Part shown: positions 7,378 through 10,075 of the stretch, piece by piece
Layout of the letters: each line of letters starts with the position of its first letter
Numbering within the stretch: the stretch's first letter is position 1
DNA from: Bacteroidales bacterium
GTDB lineage: Bacteria; Bacteroidota; Bacteroidia; Bacteroidales; VadinHA17
Reading direction: 5' to 3'
DNA length: 10,075 nucleotides
Assembly (NCBI GenBank): GCA_030692905.1
Contig: JAUYBT010000171.1
Location: 1-10,075 of the forward strand
The notes under the pieces: model-generated
The model's database searches: none
What the model saw: only the letters and a program-made list of their open reading frames with translations
What the model was told of the DNA's origin: nothing
Made by a program: the position numbers and the translations under genes

Positions 7378-7971
7378 CCACTTGATTCTTCTAACCACAA
7401 GGGATTGTTTAAAAAAATTTCAGATATAAACATAATTGAGGGTGTGCGCAAACAGGACGATAAGGTCCTGAATTGGCTTTATGACAATTATTTACAATCG
7501 GTCAGGAGTTATGTACTCAAGAATAGCGGGTCAGAAGAAGATGTCTCCGATGTTTTTCAGGATTCTATAATTGTACTCTACACGCAGATATCAGAAAACA
7601 ATTTAAACCTTACAACTGACCTTAAAGGTTATTTTTTTGGTGTTGCACGGAACGTATGGAACGCACATCTGAGAAAAAAGCATAGAACCATTGAATTAAA
7701 AATTGACATTGCCGATGAAGAGGATATAGAAGAGATAAATGACTTGATTCTTGAAAGGGTTGTAAGCAGGGCTTTTCAAAAACTTAGACCAGATCAGCAA
7801 ATGGTGCTGAATTTATTTTCCGAAGGTCTTACTTATGAAGAGATCGCATTAAAGATGAATCTTAAAAACGAAACATATGCAAGGAGAAAAAAATATATGT
7901 GCAAAGAAGTCCTTCTGGAGTTTGTGAAAGAAGATCCTGAATATCAGGAATATTTGCGTTTTCTGAAATAA
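7375..7971 (+). CDS. ECF-like sigma-70 family RNA polymerase sigma factor
   Basis: Directs RNA polymerase to a specific promoter set. The 198-residue protein has sigma region 2 (about 22-104, including DVSDVFQDSIIVLYTQI at 56-72 and the region 2.3-2.4 stretch YFFGVARNVWNAHLRKKHR at 86-104), an acidic linker (about 111-124), and region 4 (about 127-183) with the helix-turn-helix GLTYEEIALKMNLKN. There are no regions 1.1 or 3, which places it with ECF-type factors. The recognition-helix end reads ETYARRKKYMCKE in place of the common TVKSRLxRA pattern, so it is a divergent branch. The start is uncertain: TTG at 7375 gives the longest product and no ATG exists upstream in frame before the stop at 7348, but TTG at 7405 (188 residues) is an alternative. 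No anti-sigma gene lies next to it on its strand. It is divergent from the exporter operon and overlaps the CHAT gene tail to tail; either may be a target (inference). Confidence 0.92.
   Translation: MPLDSSNHKGLFKKISDINIIEGVRKQDDKVLNWLYDNYLQSVRSYVLKNSGSEEDVSDVFQDSIIVLYTQISENNLNLTTDLKGYFFGVARNVWNAHLRKKHRTIELKIDIADEEDIEEINDLILERVVSRAFQKLRPDQQMVLNLFSEGLTYEEIALKMNLKNETYARRKKYMCKEVLLEFVKEDPEYQEYLRFLK
7935..7949. terminator. Short hairpin at the sigma / CHAT gene ends
   Basis: TCCTGA-ATA-TCAGGA is a perfect 6-bp stem with a 3-nt loop, placed across the stop codon of the CHAT gene and inside the last codons of the sigma gene. On the minus strand it is followed by TCTTCTTTC, on the plus strand by an AT-rich run, so it could be a weak bidirectional terminator. 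The stem is short and the position coding, so confidence is low. Confidence 0.22.
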
Positions 7972-10075
7972 AGTATCAGGGAGACAAATACAATAAAAGC
8001 AAATATAACGGCAGCAATAATCAAGTGTTTTGAATAATACAATGGAGTATTATTCCCGTAAATAACCAGAGTTGACCAGAAATATGGATGTGATCTTAAC
8101 TGGTCAGATTTCTTTAAGTAGGCGATTCTTGCTTTTCGCAAAGCCACACTTTTCGAATTACCCTTTTTAAGATTTTTATAGAACATTTTTACGATCTCTG
8201 TCCCGGATCTGTCTTCAATTTCCCACATAGACATCACAACCGATTGACTACCTGAGTAGATAAATCCTCTGGCAAGGCTTAAAATACCTTCACCGGAGTA
8301 TAAAAAACCAGTCCCTGTGTTGCATGAGCTCAGTACAACCATTTTTGCTTTCAAAGGAATACCATAAACTTCATATGTTTTGAGATACCGGTCATCAATT
8401 GTGTCAATCTCCGGACTGAATATCAATGTTGAATTCATTGGGTCTTTATCATTCAGAATAGTATGCATAGCCAGATGAATAATATCATATTTACCCGATT
8501 CTGCTTTATAAACTGATTCTCTGGCTTCATCATTCAGAAAAAGTTTACCACCCGTAATATCTGATACATATTCTGCCTCCTGCCTGGCATAAGGAAGATC
8601 GGGCAGTATACCCGTTTCAGCTTGTCTGTTCATAAGTACTGATTGGACATCAATGGGTTCAGGATAATTTGGAGCAAACGCAATTACTTTATTACCGATA
8701 CTATATTCTTTTCTTACAGATTCTGCCATAAATGTTGCAGAATAAGTATAAGAAATGTCAAAATCGTTCATCAGGTAAGCAAGTTCCCGGTATAAAATTC
8801 TTTCTCCTGAGTCTGGAGCAGTAGGGATTGCCTCAAATGGAAGATATGAAAGAATATTATCCGGTGAAATTATTAACTGATCGGAAATCAGGTAAGGTAC
8901 AACCGGATATATAAGGGTTTTATACAATTCATATCCGATTGATTGATATTTTCTGAAAGCTATTTTGGCATTATCGGAAGGTGAAGGTATTGATAACAAA
9001 TTTCTGAATTGCCTGATATTACCATAGAATGATGAATCGACAGTTACAGCTAATAACTGCCGATGTTTCCGGTTAGCAACTAAAATATAAAGTATGGTGT
9101 CTGATATAACATAATTGATATAATTTACATTGCGGCCGATTATTTCAGGAATATCCTTTAGTTTAGCTACCTGTGTGTTGTACTTTATTGCGTAATAATC
9201 GGGATACTGCCGTGCAAAAACAAGAATCAGAGAATCCCTTAATCTTGTGGTTTCCAGAAGATTCTCGTTCCATTTATTTATTAACATTGTATCAGGTTCC
9301 TCCCTAACTGATTCTTCGGCTATACGTGCGTTAAAGAGACTTATATCCCTCTGAAGTCTTTTTTCAAAATCTGCAATGTCTGAAGGAATATGAAACTGGG
9401 CTGCTTTTAATTCCCGTGTTGAAGTGAGCAATCCGGCAACTTTGCTTTTTTCCGAATATTCAAATGCCTTTTCGAGAAATTGCTGATCAGCAGTTTTATT
9501 ATAAAGAAGATTAAAATACCGTATTGAGTTAAGATAGGAATATCTGTACCGGTCTCCCAAAACCAGCCTGCTTTCTTCTTCACTGATATTTATCCTGACT
9601 TTTTCGAGCAGTGAAACTATTAATTCAGATGTACCGGATGCAGCTTCAAGAGTTTTCTGATCAGGTGATTTTCTATAGATATCCCATAAAATTTTATATT
9701 TTGTTTTAAGGATCTTTAAAGATTTCCTGTCGGGTTTAATAGTTTCAATGTCAGGATTATCAAAGGCTCCAGCGACCTGATTTTTTCCATAGTCTGAAAA
9801 AAGCAGCGATTGGATAATTTCAAGCGCTATATATGGCTCTCCTGCTTCAGCCAACGATAAGGAGTACCCAACATATACAGGATCTTTTAAAACAAGGTCC
9901 TGTTGATTCTTGGTTATATAATCCATACACTTGACAAAGCATTGAAGCGATTTATTATTATCAATCTTGTATTCCCTTAAATAATCAGCATATTTATAAA
10001 GCAATTCAATATAACTGCGGGAATTCTCTCCATATCTGGTTTTTGCCCGGTTAAGTGCACCATTGAGCAAAGATT
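7944..10075 (-). CDS. TPR-CHAT domain protein, membrane anchored (5' end outside window)
   Basis: Caspase/separase-like cysteine protease family protein, 3' part only: the frame is open to the right edge, so the true start lies beyond it. About 710 residues are visible (numbered here from the TTG codon at 10070). The first ~300 are helical, with TPR-like segments (for example IELLYKYADYLREY and KAFEYSEKSKVAGLL). The CHAT domain (about 395-672) has the candidate catalytic His536 in HLAMHT and Cys583 in LSSCNTGTG, followed by GEGILSLARGFIYSG and the typical closing HPYFWSTLVIYG. A single membrane helix (about 682-702) ends in the basic tail RKRKYS, suggesting a cytosolic tail and a CHAT domain on the periplasmic side, provided a signal peptide exists upstream. 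The usual Gly after the catalytic His is Thr here. It overlaps the sigma-factor gene by 28 bp, tail to tail. Substrate unknown; protease activity is inferred from the intact dyad. Confidence 0.93.
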   Translation of the reverse strand, partial: SLLNGALNRAKTRYGENSRSYIELLYKYADYLREYKIDNNKSLQCFVKCMDYITKNQQDLVLKDPVYVGYSLSLAEAGEPYIALEIIQSLLFSDYGKNQVAGAFDNPDIETIKPDRKSLKILKTKYKILWDIYRKSPDQKTLEAASGTSELIVSLLEKVRINISEEESRLVLGDRYRYSYLNSIRYFNLLYNKTADQQFLEKAFEYSEKSKVAGLLTSTRELKAAQFHIPSDIADFEKRLQRDISLFNARIAEESVREEPDTMLINKWNENLLETTRLRDSLILVFARQYPDYYAIKYNTQVAKLKDIPEIIGRNVNYINYVISDTILYILVANRKHRQLLAVTVDSSFYGNIRQFRNLLSIPSPSDNAKIAFRKYQSIGYELYKTLIYPVVPYLISDQLIISPDNILSYLPFEAIPTAPDSGERILYRELAYLMNDFDISYTYSATFMAESVRKEYSIGNKVIAFAPNYPEPIDVQSVLMNRQAETGILPDLPYARQEAEYVSDITGGKLFLNDEARESVYKAESGKYDIIHLAMHTILNDKDPMNSTLIFSPEIDTIDDRYLKTYEVYGIPLKAKMVVLSSCNTGTGFLYSGEGILSLARGFIYSGSQSVVMSMWEIEDRSGTEIVKMFYKNLKKGNSKSVALRKARIAYLKKSDQLRSHPYFWSTLVIYGNNTPLYYSKHLIIAAVIFAFIVFVSLILYFRKRKYS

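Noticed and set aside
10068..10070. TTG at 10070 as the start of the CHAT gene
   Set aside because: The frame stays open to the window edge, TPR-like sequence begins immediately, and a signal peptide would be expected further upstream; the gene is better treated as truncated.
7944..10075. CRISPR-linked TPR-CHAT protease (Craspase-like)
   Set aside because: No CRISPR array or gRAMP-type effector in the window, and the C-terminal membrane anchor does not fit a soluble CRISPR-bound protease.

Overview
The window is AT-rich and densely coded, and looks like a chromosomal segment from a member of the Bacteroidota (Bacteroidales/Marinilabiliales-like, by inference). Reasons: the CTP synthase has the Bacteroidota-type P-loop (GGVTSSLGKG), there is a large multi-repeat DUF349 protein, a C39-peptidase ABC exporter paired with a HlyD-like adaptor, and a TPR-CHAT protein with a C-terminal membrane anchor. 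Shine-Dalgarno sequences are mostly absent or weak, which is normal in that phylum. No RNA genes, CRISPR array, insertion sequence or integrase was seen.

Left part (17-3558, minus strand): a housekeeping pair. A five-repeat DUF349 protein is followed 41 nt later by pyrG (CTP synthase, apparently starting at TTG). A 12-bp perfect palindrome lies at the left edge just after the pyrG stop.

Middle part (3754-7242, minus strand): a two-gene export operon. A peptidase-containing ABC transporter (intact C39 peptidase, membrane domain, complete ATPase) is followed by a HlyD-like membrane-fusion protein whose ribosome-binding site overlaps the transporter stop codon. Together with an outer-membrane TolC-like protein encoded elsewhere they would form a type I-like system that cuts leaders from double-glycine-type peptides and exports them. 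No precursor peptide is visible here.

Right part (7375-10075): an ECF-like sigma factor on the plus strand, divergent from the exporter across 132 bp, and a TPR-CHAT (caspase/separase-like) protein on the minus strand that runs off the right edge. The last 28 bp of these two genes overlap tail to tail, with a small hairpin in or next to the overlap. The sigma factor has no co-directional anti-sigma partner in the window.

The most interesting possibility is that the sigma factor, the membrane-anchored CHAT protease and the C39 exporter form one regulated peptide-processing or secretion module. That is inference from adjacency and depends on sequence beyond the right edge and on comparison with related genomes.
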